Origin: Chloroflexota bacterium
GTDB taxonomy: Bacteria > Chloroflexota > Dehalococcoidia > JACPQD01
Direction: 5' to 3'
Length of the DNA stretch: 64,000 nucleotides
Assembly (NCBI GenBank): GCA_016190665.1
Contig: JACPQD010000093.1
Span: 1-64,000 of the forward strand
Shown here piece by piece: positions 63,936-64,000 of the stretch. A program made the translations under genes and the position numbers. The notes under the pieces were generated by a model that was not told the origin of the DNA, did not search any database, and worked only from the letters and a program-made list of their open reading frames with translations. Within the stretch, counting starts at the first letter, position 1. Each line of letters begins with the position of its first letter.

Positions 63936-64000
63936 AGTCTCAACCCTACGACTCTAATACAGATTATGGTCAGTTCAAGCGCTAAAGGTCAAAGTGCGCC

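Overview
The window is about 60% GC and gene dense. It reads as a chromosomal stretch of an anaerobic bacterium, most likely a Chloroflexota lineage near Dehalococcoidia. This rests on gene content: an AbfD-type 4-hydroxybutyryl-CoA dehydratase, CaiB-type CoA transferase, ETF, MaoC-like dehydratase, SelA/SelB, rubrerythrin and a flavin-reductase/rubredoxin fusion, and a secreted protein with TPTPT linkers. No rRNA or tRNA gene was recognised, so the taxonomy is inference. A complete mreBCD-mrdA-rodA set implies a peptidoglycan wall, which argues against Dehalococcoides itself.

Layout. 1-9952: rtcB, small genes, a MaoC-like dehydratase, a ferredoxin/CDGSH fusion, rubrerythrin, a small lipoprotein, a flavoprotein and ftsH. 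10304-19230: def, a CCA-adding-type enzyme, secD-secF, a cation efflux gene, and the p-aminobenzoate genes pabC, pabA and pabB. 19401-34918 is accessory and defence-like: a DUF433/DUF5615 toxin-antitoxin pair with a frameshifted toxin, two tandem type IIG restriction-modification enzymes, leucine dehydrogenase, a herA-(HAS-like)-nurA-selB block, an HTH/MazF pair, a decayed HigB-like toxin and an AbrB/PIN pair. 34983-51801: a histone-deacetylase-like hydrolase, hemW, the mre/rod shape operon, radA-selA, serA with a class V aminotransferase, and etfBA. 52307-55975: a secreted multidomain protein, an hsdR remnant and a REP-associated transposase. 56252-59941: an iscS-iscU-zinc ribbon-dsrE-tusA-rubredoxin sulfur gene run. 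59985-63782: crotonase, CoA transferase and AbfD.

Two things stand out. First, the IscS homologue in front of iscU has Gln where the PLP-binding lysine belongs and has lost neighbouring pocket residues, but keeps the mobile-loop cysteine. With dsrE and tusA behind it, this suggests Fe-S assembly fed by sulfide or persulfide instead of cysteine desulfuration. Second, nearly every intergenic gap carries a quasi-tandem, low-complexity, often palindromic repeat. At least nine sequence vocabularies occur, some nested inside each other and some running into coding sequence (pabB, the radA C-terminus). A REP-type transposase and perfect REP-like palindromes are also present, and two repeat pairs show compensatory arm changes that preserve the hairpin.

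Promoters that can be read directly include TTGACA-17-TATATT, TTGACA-17-TATAAA and TTGACA-17-TAGATT, plus several TGnTATAAT extended -10 elements in front of housekeeping genes. All functional statements come from motifs and context read by eye; no database search was run.
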